In this document: positions 1 through 8,408 of the stretch, in pieces
How the letters are laid out: each line of letters begins with the position of its first letter
Position numbering within the stretch: position 1 is the first letter of the stretch
NCBI GenBank assembly: GCA_020637595.1
Contig: JACKKE010000002.1
Coordinates: forward strand, 1-64,000
Direction of reading: 5' to 3'
Length of the DNA stretch: 64,000 bases
Source of the DNA: Rhodobacter sp.
Lineage (GTDB): Bacteria > Pseudomonadota > Alphaproteobacteria > Rhodobacterales > Rhodobacteraceae
The notes under the pieces: model-generated
What the model saw: the letters and a program-made list of their open reading frames with translations, nothing else
Databases searched by the model: none
What the model was told of the DNA's origin: nothing
Made by a program: the position numbers and the translations under genes

Positions 1-477
1 TTTGCCGGAAGCCTCGAACGCGCAGAGTCCATTAAGGGGTTGAGCTCGGACCTGAAGTTCGAGGCTTTTGCGGCGCGTATAGGGGAGCTTGAATCTGGGA
101 CCGGCAACCTGGAGGCGGTGGCCGGAACTCTGCAACCGAAGCCCATGCGCGACTGGTCCGACCGCAACCGCGAAGGAGCCTTGTCTGAGGTTGCGCGGCT
201 TGGGCGCCGCTTCAGGCAGGCCGAAGCGGTGGCGTTGATGCGCGACCGAAAGTCAAACACGGAGGCGATCGCTCTCATCGTGGGCGTCGATCCAAAGCAG
301 CCACCAATCCTTCAGAGTTTCGAACTCAGCGAAAGCGAAAAAGAGACGGCAAGCAAGCTTGCGGACCAGATCATTCGGAATCTTAGCCAAAGTAAACATG
401 GGCATGATCTCGCACTGGCGGCTCTCGCTCGGGCTGTTGCGGCGCTCACCGACAATATGGACAAGATCGAAGTATGA
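1..477 (+). CDS. C-terminal end of an unknown protein, first gene of the rightward defence-like operon (5' truncated by the window)
   Basis: The frame is open from base 1, so only the last 158 codons are visible. A TTG at 40 could start a 145-residue protein, but the uninterrupted frame to the left suggests a larger gene. The visible part is hydrophilic and mostly helical, with no transmembrane segment and no motif I recognise. Its stop overlaps the ATG of the next gene (474-477), so the two are translationally coupled and part of one operon. It could be the tail of an ATPase or adaptor working with the PAPS-reductase-like protein. I cannot assign a function. Confidence 0.6.
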   Translation, partial: FAGSLERAESIKGLSSDLKFEAFAARIGELESGTGNLEAVAGTLQPKPMRDWSDRNREGALSEVARLGRRFRQAEAVALMRDRKSNTEAIALIVGVDPKQPPILQSFELSESEKETASKLADQIIRNLSQSKHGHDLALAALARAVAALTDNMDKIEV

Positions 478-1310
478 CCAACGAACGACACATTCTCGGG
501 ATATCGGGCGGCCGCGATAGCGCGGCCTTGGCCGTCTATATGCGTCAGAATCACCCTGATATCGACATGGAGTACTTCTTCACCGACACAGGGAAGGAGC
601 TGCCGGAGGTCTATGACTTTCTGAACAGGCTCGAGGGGTTTCTTGGCAAGCGGATCAATCGGCTGAACCCAGATCGGGATTTCGATTTCTGGCTGGCGGA
701 GTATGGGCATTTCCTACCGTCGGCCAAGACCCGTTGGTGCACCCGGCAGCTGAAGCTGAGACCGTTGAACCTGTGGCTGCGTGACGATCTGGAAAAAGGA
801 GTAGTCGTCCACTCCTACGTCGCGATCAGGGCCGATGAACCAAATCGGTCTGGCTACAAATCGCAGCATCCAAACATGAAGGTGAGGTTTCCTCTTCGGG
901 ACGCCGGCATAGATAAGTCCGGTGTCGTAGATCTGCTGAAAGACACGGATATCGGCGAGCCAGAGTACTACCGCTGGCGCTCGAGGTCTGGGTGCACCTT
1001 CTGCTTCTTTCAACAGAAGATTGAGTGGGTGCGATTGATGGAAGAGCATCCTAAGGCATTTGAAGAAGCCCGGGCCTATGAGAAGACGGCAGAGGAACAC
1101 GGCTCCCCCTTCACCTGGAGCGATGGTGAAAGCCTAGACGACCTCGCCAGACCGGAACGTGTCGAGGCGATCAAGGCGGACTACGAAAAGCGCCGGGCCC
1201 GCGCCATGCGCGCCGTGCGTCCCAACCCACTATCTGCGCGCTCCGAGCCGTCGATCGACGAGATTTTTGGTGTCTTTGAAGGGAATTCATGTGTTGTTTG
1301 TCACAAATAG
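474..1310 (+). CDS. PAPS reductase-like ATP pyrophosphatase (DndC/CysH superfamily)
   Basis: 278 residues. The N-terminal SGGRDS (residues 11-16) is the PP-loop of the adenine-nucleotide alpha-hydrolase superfamily, which activates substrates by adenylation and includes CysH and the DNA-phosphorothioation protein DndC. Five cysteines stand out: C89 in TRWC, C174/C177 in CTFC and C273/C276 in CVVC at the extreme C terminus. This pattern could bind a metal or Fe-S cluster or carry sulfur. It starts at an ATG overlapping the preceding stop and is followed after 66 bp by the kinase gene. True CysH has a different C-terminal ECGLH-type motif that is absent here, so a role in assimilatory sulfate reduction is unlikely. 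A nucleotide or DNA modification role is inferred from its neighbours. Confidence 0.85.
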   Translation: MTNERHILGISGGRDSAALAVYMRQNHPDIDMEYFFTDTGKELPEVYDFLNRLEGFLGKRINRLNPDRDFDFWLAEYGHFLPSAKTRWCTRQLKLRPLNLWLRDDLEKGVVVHSYVAIRADEPNRSGYKSQHPNMKVRFPLRDAGIDKSGVVDLLKDTDIGEPEYYRWRSRSGCTFCFFQQKIEWVRLMEEHPKAFEEARAYEKTAEEHGSPFTWSDGESLDDLARPERVEAIKADYEKRRARAMRAVRPNPLSARSEPSIDEIFGVFEGNSCVVCHK

Positions 1311-1376
1311 TCTCCAGGCCCGGTAGCGCATGGATTCGCGGCACAGTGCTTCGGCAAAGGGCGAGAAAGGCAATAT

Positions 1377-3725
1377 TTGTTTAGAGTAACGGCAAGAACA
1401 GTTTTGGAACTCGGCTCCGAGCTTATCAGTTCGGACGTGATCGCGTTTTATGAGCTTATCAAGAACGGGTTTGACGCGCGAACCGAGAACGGCGTTGAGG
1501 TACGCTTTGATGTTGTGCTTGGTCTACGAAGCTTCAGCTCGCTTCGCAATCGTTCGGAAGAGCAAGAAGTCCCGCTGCAAAATCTCAAGGAGCGTTGTCT
1601 GTCCGAGCTGAACTCAGCTGCCACAACGATCTATGACCAAGCGCGGAAGTCGATTGCTGCCGCAGACTCTTATGATCAACTTTCTAAAGCGTTGAACGAA
1701 GTCTATTCTCTCAACACGATCCGCGTCATTGATACCGGCACTGGGATGTCGGCGACGGATCTGGAAGACAAGTTCCTGGTCATCGGTACACCCTCACGAA
1801 AGATCGCCGTAGAGAAGTCCGTTGCCGAAGGGCAGAAAAAGCCGGATTTTCTGGGTGAGAAGGGCCTGGGCCGGTTGTCAGCGATGCGATTGGGTGGAAC
1901 GCTCTCTATCGAAACCGCGCGAAAGGAAGACACGAAACTCAATCACCTATCGATCGATTGGCGGGCTTTTGAAGACGTCAATAAGATGATCGAAGACATA
2001 GATATCAAGGCAAGTATGTCTGGCGCAAAGCCATCGCCAAACTACTCCGGAACTATTCTTACTATCTCAGAGCTAACATCCGATTGGAACGAAGGCCGGA
2101 TCAAACAGTTGGCCGCTGCGGATTTTGCTTTTCTGACCAATCCCCTTGCAGATAGCAGAAATCGACCACGAATTGCATTGGTATGGAATGGTGAGCGCAT
2201 CCCAGTTCCTATGCTTGGAAAGAGCTTTCTCAAGCTCGCCCACGCCAGCATTTGGGGGGCATACACGTTAGGAGAAAGCGGACCCCAGCTTACCCTGAAC
2301 TTGAAACTCAGAGAGTTAGGTTTTGAGCACCCAGTTGTCGAAGAGGAGCTAAGGTTCGGGGAGAAGGACCTGTTTGCAATGATACGCGGCCGGGACGAGG
2401 CGATTCCAGAGGATGCGCTGACTGACTTGGGTCCATTCACCTTCGAGGCGCATTGGTACAATAGGCGCCGTGTTAGGGCGGAGGGTGGGATGGATCGCGA
2501 GCAGATCCTGAAGCTACACCGTCAATGGACCGGGATCAGAATGTATCGCGATGACTTTCGGGTCTATCCGTATGGGCAAGAGAAGGATGACTGGCTCGGA
2601 CTCGATCGTGAAGCTCTTATGGCCAGAGGATACCTCCTCAACAAGATTCAGCTTGTCGGTCAAGTTGACATCAGTCGAAGCGCGAATCCCGGTCTCGTAG
2701 ATCAAACCAATCGGGAGGGCCTGAGAGAGACCCACGAACAGCAAGCGATGCTGAGGATTGTTCAGTTCTCTATTCAAGACCAATTGCGCAACGCGATGAG
2801 GCGTGCGGAGACCAAATACAAGGCCAAACGTGCAAAACCAGTGGAAGCAAAAACGGAGATCGCAAGGCTCGAGACGAGAGCGCAGAAGGCAATCAGCAAT
2901 TTGCGTTCAGTCACGACCAACCAAGAACGCGAAACGATAGAAGAACTACAACAAACATTGCTCGAGCTGACGGAGCTCGCAAAGATCTTGAGAGAACGTA
3001 ACGCCGAGGTCGAGGGCGATGCGAAGCTAATGCAAGACATGGCCGGCATTGGACTACTGGTTGAAATCGTCGCTCACGAACTCGCACGCACCTCAGAGCA
3101 TGCTTTGGAGCGCATTCGGGAAATTCGAAGCACGGCAACTTCGGACGAGGTCGTAACAGGCTTGGATGGGTTGGCGGCTTCTATGAAGAGCATTCACAAG
3201 AGACTGCGCATTCTGGATCCATTGAGTGTAAGCGGACGACAGGCACCCGAAACCTTCTCGCTCACCCAGCTCATCAGCGAGACCCTCGAGGATCATCAGA
3301 CTCAGTTCAATAGGCACGGAATTCATCTCAAGTACGAACCACCAAAAGACCGCTTCACGACCAAGACGGTCAAAGGCTACGTTGTGCAGATATTCGAGAA
3401 CCTACTTGCGAATTCTGTCTACTGGTTGAGTCTAGAAAAAGAGAAGTCGCCTCTGTTCGAACCTCAGATCAGTGTCAGCATTGTCGGCTCTCCGACCAGA
3501 ATCATATTTTCTGACAATGGCCCAGGGATCGACCCTGAACATAAAGATCGCATCTTTGATATGTTCTTCTCCTTAAAAGAGAGCAAGAAACGGCGCGGCT
3601 TAGGTCTTTACATCGCCAGGGCCAACGCCGTCGCAGCAGGTGGATCACTCGAGCTACAAGAGGAGCCGGTCAATGATTTCGGGCGCCTGAATACATTTGA
3701 GTATTGTATTTCGGAACAAACCTAA
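1377..3725 (+). CDS. Dual-ATPase histidine kinase: N-terminal Hsp90/MutL-type GHKL domain plus C-terminal DHp/HATPase
   Basis: 782 residues from a TTG start. An AAAGG ribosome site lies 6 bp upstream, and no ATG, GTG or other TTG occurs in frame back to the stop at 1308. The N-terminal half has an Hsp90/MutL-type GHKL fold: helix with E26 and N30 (FYELIKNGFDA), DTGTGM at 119-124 and GEKGLGR near 160-166. Residues about 470-555 look coiled-coil. A second kinase module follows: H-box VAHELAR with H567, N-box FENLLANS (N675, N679), DNGPGI at 713-718 and GLGLYIARA near 741-749. Thus a complete histidine kinase is preceded by a second ATPase in the place of a sensor. No transmembrane segment is visible, so it should be cytosolic. 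Its stop overlaps the start of the receiver protein (TAATG), which marks the cognate partner. Confidence 0.88.
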   Translation: MFRVTARTVLELGSELISSDVIAFYELIKNGFDARTENGVEVRFDVVLGLRSFSSLRNRSEEQEVPLQNLKERCLSELNSAATTIYDQARKSIAAADSYDQLSKALNEVYSLNTIRVIDTGTGMSATDLEDKFLVIGTPSRKIAVEKSVAEGQKKPDFLGEKGLGRLSAMRLGGTLSIETARKEDTKLNHLSIDWRAFEDVNKMIEDIDIKASMSGAKPSPNYSGTILTISELTSDWNEGRIKQLAAADFAFLTNPLADSRNRPRIALVWNGERIPVPMLGKSFLKLAHASIWGAYTLGESGPQLTLNLKLRELGFEHPVVEEELRFGEKDLFAMIRGRDEAIPEDALTDLGPFTFEAHWYNRRRVRAEGGMDREQILKLHRQWTGIRMYRDDFRVYPYGQEKDDWLGLDREALMARGYLLNKIQLVGQVDISRSANPGLVDQTNREGLRETHEQQAMLRIVQFSIQDQLRNAMRRAETKYKAKRAKPVEAKTEIARLETRAQKAISNLRSVTTNQERETIEELQQTLLELTELAKILRERNAEVEGDAKLMQDMAGIGLLVEIVAHELARTSEHALERIREIRSTATSDEVVTGLDGLAASMKSIHKRLRILDPLSVSGRQAPETFSLTQLISETLEDHQTQFNRHGIHLKYEPPKDRFTTKTVKGYVVQIFENLLANSVYWLSLEKEKSPLFEPQISVSIVGSPTRIIFSDNGPGIDPEHKDRIFDMFFSLKESKKRRGLGLYIARANAVAAGGSLELQEEPVNDFGRLNTFEYCISEQT

Positions 3726-5617
3726 TGGATATCCAACATGATGGCATTGCTACAGCAATAATTGTCGATGACGGCGTAGATCCGTCACCCCTAGTGTCCG
3801 ATCTTGGAAATGTGGATGATGAATGGTCGGTTTTCTGGGCTGATTTGACAGCCGAGGACAAAGCGCTGCTCGATGAGATCTACCCTGAGCATAAGGATCT
3901 CGATGCGGAAGCGCTGATCAAAGACCAGGCCTTCGTCACGCTAGCGTTTGAACGACGGGAGGAATTTTCTGGTAACGCTCTTGGCAAGGTGTTTGAGGCA
4001 TTCCTCGGAAATCAAAAGCAAGTCCGGAAATTCATCGACGCTGCGGCCGCGAAGCTTGATCGCATCGGCTGGAAAGTAGGCGAAGTCGGTAGGGATTTCG
4101 TTGCCGCTGCAAGAGAGGCCGATCTTATTATTGTCGATCTGTTTCTTGGGTCTGAGCAAGCGGTGGGGGATAAGGAGCGATCCATCAGCGGCTTGAAAGA
4201 GATCTTGAAGGATCGGGCCGGCAACCCGCCGATGGTGATATTGACCTCTGCACACAACAGCCTCCATGACCTTCGCCATGAGTTTCGCGACAAGACGGGG
4301 CTACTGGCATCCGGCTTCAGGACCATCAAAAAGTCGGAAATCGAAGAAGATGGACACCTCGAGCAACTTGTCTTCGAATTGTCGGAGCATCGGGGAGATG
4401 CGCTGAAGCTGTGGGCGTTCCTGAAATCCTGGGAGACCGGCATCTCACAAGCGCTGCGACGTGCGCAAAGTGAAGTTCGGAAGCTCGATCTCGAGGATCT
4501 TTCTCACGTGAAGCAGATGCTATCGGCAGAAGGAGTGCCGTTGGGTGGCTACATGGTCGATATCATGGATGCGGTGCTGGCACATGAACTGGAGGCGGAA
4601 CAGGGAGTTATCGACGCGGCGATCGCGCTCAACTCGCTAGAAGCGACGTCCTTTCCCCCGAATTCAATTACGGGGAACAAGAACACGCTTGAGGTTGTTC
4701 GTAAGACACTGTTTGTAAATGAAAAAAGAAGGCAACTTGATCCGACTGGCGGCTTTCCAGTTTCCTTGGGCGACATCCTTGCGATTTCACCAGACGCGGA
4801 CGGGCTCGATGTTCGGAACGGCACAATTTTCGAGGGCGAAGAGCGACGCGTCTTCCTCGTACTTACGCCTTTGTGCGACCTTGTGCGCGATCCGCCAAAG
4901 GCCAAGCGTGTCCTATTGCTCGCAGGCACCTTTCACGATCACGGAGCGCTCAACTTCAAAGCTGTAGCCAATGGAGTTCATACCCCTGTCTTGGATCTGA
5001 ACGCGGACCTGCGCGGTATCGTTAAATGGGACCTGAAGCATATCGAGACGATTGGGAGCGACGCGCTCACCAATCTTCTGCCGCCGCACGGCTCGTGTTT
5101 TGTCCCTGCAAGGTTGAAGGAGCATACGGCAATTGCGCTGCAACAGAAGTTACTCAGTGACTTGGGTCGGGTTGGAGAACTGAAAACTATGCCATCGATG
5201 TTCCCAGTTCGGTGTGTAGTGTATTTCACGAACAGCCACCGCGAACTTGTGCCATTGGCGACGAACCTCGATGGAATCCTGGTGGGTGAGAGCTCTAATC
5301 GGCTCGCGTTCGACGCTGCGCACAGGTTTGACTTTATGAACGAGGTCCGGGCGGCAATCGCAGAGGTCTACGAAACTAGCAGGGCGAAACTCCAAACGAC
5401 CTTGGCTCCAAGCGCGTTGGACGCACTGTTCACAACGGGTGTTGATTACAAGTCAGATGCCAAGCCGAAGCCATGCAAAGTACCGAGTGATGGTGCGAGC
5501 GTCGAAATTGGCAAGATCATCATCAACGAATCTGCTCAAGACACCTTTCAGGATGTCAACCAACATCAGGGAGCCGGTTTGATCTTTGAATTAAGTGAAG
5601 AACCAGCGAATGTCTAG
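3725..5617 (+). CDS. Response-regulator-like protein: divergent N-terminal receiver with a long unknown C-terminal region
   Basis: 630 residues from ATG 3725, which overlaps the kinase stop. The first 205 residues contain every receiver landmark in order: acidic pair D15/D16 (IIVDDG), phospho-acceptor candidate D138 (IIVDLFLG), T174 or S175 (VILTSA) and K202/K203. An insert of roughly 70 residues between the acidic pair and the acceptor makes it atypical. Residues about 205-630 match no DNA-binding or enzymatic domain I recognise. They are soluble, include CDLVRDPP and CFVPARL patches, and are presumably the output module. Pairing with the upstream kinase predicts a phosphotransfer switch. 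Its stop lies 17 bp from the stop of the convergent PLD gene. Confidence 0.82.
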   Translation: MDIQHDGIATAIIVDDGVDPSPLVSDLGNVDDEWSVFWADLTAEDKALLDEIYPEHKDLDAEALIKDQAFVTLAFERREEFSGNALGKVFEAFLGNQKQVRKFIDAAAAKLDRIGWKVGEVGRDFVAAAREADLIIVDLFLGSEQAVGDKERSISGLKEILKDRAGNPPMVILTSAHNSLHDLRHEFRDKTGLLASGFRTIKKSEIEEDGHLEQLVFELSEHRGDALKLWAFLKSWETGISQALRRAQSEVRKLDLEDLSHVKQMLSAEGVPLGGYMVDIMDAVLAHELEAEQGVIDAAIALNSLEATSFPPNSITGNKNTLEVVRKTLFVNEKRRQLDPTGGFPVSLGDILAISPDADGLDVRNGTIFEGEERRVFLVLTPLCDLVRDPPKAKRVLLLAGTFHDHGALNFKAVANGVHTPVLDLNADLRGIVKWDLKHIETIGSDALTNLLPPHGSCFVPARLKEHTAIALQQKLLSDLGRVGELKTMPSMFPVRCVVYFTNSHRELVPLATNLDGILVGESSNRLAFDAAHRFDFMNEVRAAIAEVYETSRAKLQTTLAPSALDALFTTGVDYKSDAKPKPCKVPSDGASVEIGKIIINESAQDTFQDVNQHQGAGLIFELSEEPANV

Positions 5618-5634
5618 TTCAATGGATGGCAACG

Positions 5635-6579
5635 CTACTTGGAAGAAATGGTTCGGCCCTTGACCAAGACTTCTTGGCCTACCTCTATTCGATACTGCTC
5701 CGGAAAGAAGTGCATCATCCATTGCTTGAGAATTCTCCAGGCGTCAGTCGGACCAATCATTGATGACGAATCGATATACTCTGCGATCAACTCCGCCGCC
5801 TGAGTATCGGAAACCCCTGAACTGCTGGCAGAGACCACTTTCTGGACGACTTCCAGCTGCTGGAGTCTATCTGCAACGTACTCCAGGAACTGTTCCTGCG
5901 AGTAGCCTTTAGGCGGGCCTAATGTTCTCAAATCGCGCTGCGCGAATTCGAAGGCTGACCGGACCATTTTCGCCTCGTCAAGCTCGCCGGTATACACCTT
6001 GAATAAACGTTGCGGCGACGGGCAAAGGGGTATCCATCGAAAACTCGGATCATCGTCGTGCTCAACATCGATCGAGGTTATCTTCGGACGTTGAGCCGCC
6101 AACTCTTCGGCCTGACGCGCGATCTGATCACGCAGTTCGGCCGTCACCGGAACGCAGCTGCTCATTAGCGATGCTTCCCATGCCTGGAGCTCATGTCGGC
6201 TCATATTTAGCTCAACAAGTAGTTCGAGATTGGTCGGGAGACGCCAACCAAGTGCTCGTCCGGTCAGATTTGCGGACCCAATGAGACAAGACTGGTCGGA
6301 CCGGAAGAACTTGGCATGCAGGTTTGACTGCCTCCAAAGCTGCGCGTTCGCGCGATCGGCGATGACGTCGAAGATTTCCAAGTCACAGACACCGTCCACG
6401 ATATCTTCAGGCCGCCAGCGCGTTACGCAGTCGATATGCGGCCCTGCCGACATTGGGATGGCGTCGAACACCCGCTGGAGCGCATCAACCTTGATGAAGG
6501 GTGCAACGAGGACAACTCGCTCTTTCGCCGATGACACCAGTTCCAGCAACTGGTCGCCCAGCATTTCACCCGCCATCAA
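5635..6579 (-). CDS. PLD-superfamily protein with a single HKD motif (putative nuclease)
   Basis: 314 residues. One HKD motif is clear: H88-x-K90 in LHAKFF followed by D95 and GSANLTG (residues 101-107). Bacterial nucleases of this superfamily such as Nuc and BfiI carry one HKD per chain and dimerise to build the active site. The N-terminal 115 residues form the catalytic part. The rest is helical and unassigned. The ATG overlaps the stop of the MORC-type ATPase by 4 bp, so this is the last gene of the leftward helicase-MORC-PLD operon. DISARM DrmC is also a PLD protein, but no DUF1998 partner is present. A nuclease role is the likeliest reading; a lipid substrate would not fit the neighbours. 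Confidence 0.85.
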   Translation of the reverse strand: MMAGEMLGDQLLELVSSAKERVVLVAPFIKVDALQRVFDAIPMSAGPHIDCVTRWRPEDIVDGVCDLEIFDVIADRANAQLWRQSNLHAKFFRSDQSCLIGSANLTGRALGWRLPTNLELLVELNMSRHELQAWEASLMSSCVPVTAELRDQIARQAEELAAQRPKITSIDVEHDDDPSFRWIPLCPSPQRLFKVYTGELDEAKMVRSAFEFAQRDLRTLGPPKGYSQEQFLEYVADRLQQLEVVQKVVSASSSGVSDTQAAELIAEYIDSSSMIGPTDAWRILKQWMMHFFPEQYRIEVGQEVLVKGRTISSK

Positions 6580-8408
6580 TCATCCTCGCCATCATCGAGG
6601 AAGAATCGGGTCATCTTGCCCCACTCTTGACGCATGTCCGAGAGGCGTTGTTTGTGCCTGATTTCTTCCATTTCGTAGCGCGCCCAAGCTGAAAACACGA
6701 TGCGCAGCGTGTCGGAAGCCATGTGTACGCGATCGAGTAGTTCCTTCTCGGTATCTTCTTCGGTGTCCGGGTTCAGCGCCCTTACCAAGTTGTCGTAGAA
6801 GGGATGGTTGGAATTGAAGACGACGTTGGTGACACCGCCTTGTACGCTCTCCACGTTGAAGAAAGCGTAGCCTTCCATGGCTTTCTCCAGAAAAGCGACC
6901 TTGCGCTTTCTTACTAGAATAGCGTCAGCAATAGCTTTGGCGACGTCGTCGGGATAGTGCTTGTCGCCTTTCAAATCATCTTCATAGGCATCCCGATCTT
7001 CGGCGCCGAAATCCTCCGCGTCTTCGGGCGTCTCATGTCCCTCGTCGGCACGCTGACGGAATTTCGAGGTGACTGTGTCTTCCACGCCTGGCTCTTCGTG
7101 ACGCTTGCGTCCGCCCGTACTTCGTGTGCCTTTCGTCTGCTGTTCTGTTCTTTTCCTCAGTTGGGTGACCTGTTCCCGAATGTGCTCGACGATAGGTATC
7201 AGGAGCGCCCGCGGGTCACCTTCGCTGCTCGCTCGTTCAATGAAAGAGGAGCGGCTTTCATTTTCCTCCGCGTCGGCCTTCCAATCATACTGAGCCAGCT
7301 GCGAAAAAATCGTCGCACTTTGCTTATTGTTCGTCACGCCGAAGATTTCGTCGAGTGTGGCAGGAAATTCGACCTCAGCTCCCCACCATCGTTCCGTGGG
7401 ATCATAGCTGTTGGTCCATGATGTATCCAAATCGAGTTCACGACCCTCTCGAACGATCGAAAGGCCGAGGTTCTTCATGGCATGTTTGCCGTACGGCTTT
7501 GAGCCGCGATTCAGCCCGTCATCTGGAACGGTCTCTGGCTTGGCCCAGCTAAACCTGACGAAGACTTTATGCTGCTTGCCGCCAAAGTCGATTGTGAACT
7601 CTTCGTCGTTCTCGCCCCACCGTTGGAACATCGGAACCTTATCAAAAGGTTCGGGAGTCGAGGAGTTCGGCATGAGGTAGAGGGGGTCATTGACAACCGC
7701 CAGCCTTCGGCCGGTGTTCCCACCCTCTTCAACCCGCACGAGGTGAATGGCGACACGGCCATCGTTGATGAACTTGCGATACATCCGGCCGATGATCGCC
7801 TCGGTATTGCGCAGGGTGGCCTCAGCGCCTCGCCAAGTAAGCCGATACTCTTCAAACCGCGACCAGACAACGAGTGTACCGGACGTCCCCAAGATCTCGG
7901 ACCGTTCGCGCCATCTGGCGGGAACGGGTGAAGGAGTCGGCGGAGGCACCCGATCTTTCACTCCGCTTTGAATGTCGGCGACATCCAGATAGGAATGAAT
8001 GGCGTTGTCCGGGCCATTCGTCCAGGTCCAGACATCCAAGCGGCGACATTGCGAAATCGAAGAGTTTGGAAGTCCCATGCCGAACCGTCCAATGCCAGCT
8101 CGATCCTCCAGGTGAGTGCCGTTTCCAAATTGTAACGCGATGGCCAAGGTTCGTGCGGACATGCCCTTGCCGTTATCGATCGTACCGATCTCCTGCAGGC
8201 GAAGGCGCTGCTGAGAATTTACCTGTTCGTACTTCTCGACACAGATGAGCTCCACTTCACTGGCGTCAGCCTGAATTGAGTTGTCGATCAACTCTGCGAG
8301 TGCGTATGCGGTATTTCGATACCCACTATCGCGCATCGCTTTGACGGCGAGTTCCGGTGGAATAATGAATCCGGACTCAGCGGCCCCATCTTCAACAATC
8401 TCGTTCAT
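6576..8408 (-). CDS. MORC-type GHKL ATPase
   Basis: 610 residues from ATG 8408, which has GGGAAG 9 bp upstream; an in-frame ATG at 8417 is the alternative. Numbering from 8417, the N terminus shows the GHKL signature: AELIDNSIQA (E42, D45, N46), DNGKGM at 81-86 and GIGRFGMGLP at 108-117. This is the arrangement of MORC/MutL/Hsp90 ATPases, which clamp through ATP-driven N-terminal dimerisation. Residues about 420-470 are highly charged and low-complexity, and the last 120 residues are helical. Comparative genomics has placed bacterial MORC-like ATPases in restriction-like operons with helicases and nucleases, as here. It overlaps the helicase stop upstream and the PLD start downstream, so the three proteins are probably made in a fixed ratio. 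Confidence 0.87.
   Translation of the reverse strand: MNEIVEDGAAESGFIIPPELAVKAMRDSGYRNTAYALAELIDNSIQADASEVELICVEKYEQVNSQQRLRLQEIGTIDNGKGMSARTLAIALQFGNGTHLEDRAGIGRFGMGLPNSSISQCRRLDVWTWTNGPDNAIHSYLDVADIQSGVKDRVPPPTPSPVPARWRERSEILGTSGTLVVWSRFEEYRLTWRGAEATLRNTEAIIGRMYRKFINDGRVAIHLVRVEEGGNTGRRLAVVNDPLYLMPNSSTPEPFDKVPMFQRWGENDEEFTIDFGGKQHKVFVRFSWAKPETVPDDGLNRGSKPYGKHAMKNLGLSIVREGRELDLDTSWTNSYDPTERWWGAEVEFPATLDEIFGVTNNKQSATIFSQLAQYDWKADAEENESRSSFIERASSEGDPRALLIPIVEHIREQVTQLRKRTEQQTKGTRSTGGRKRHEEPGVEDTVTSKFRQRADEGHETPEDAEDFGAEDRDAYEDDLKGDKHYPDDVAKAIADAILVRKRKVAFLEKAMEGYAFFNVESVQGGVTNVVFNSNHPFYDNLVRALNPDTEEDTEKELLDRVHMASDTLRIVFSAWARYEMEEIRHKQRLSDMRQEWGKMTRFFLDDGEDD

Noticed and set aside
474..1310. 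Dnd/phosphorothioation or BREX type 4 assignment from the PAPS-reductase-like gene
   Set aside because: No DndB, DndD, DndE, PglZ, BrxL or BrxC homologue is visible. Genes left of the window could change this, so it is unproven rather than excluded.
474..1310. Assimilatory PAPS reductase (CysH)
   Set aside because: The C-terminal CysH catalytic motif is absent and the cysteine pattern differs. The sulfate transport genes are 18 kb away.
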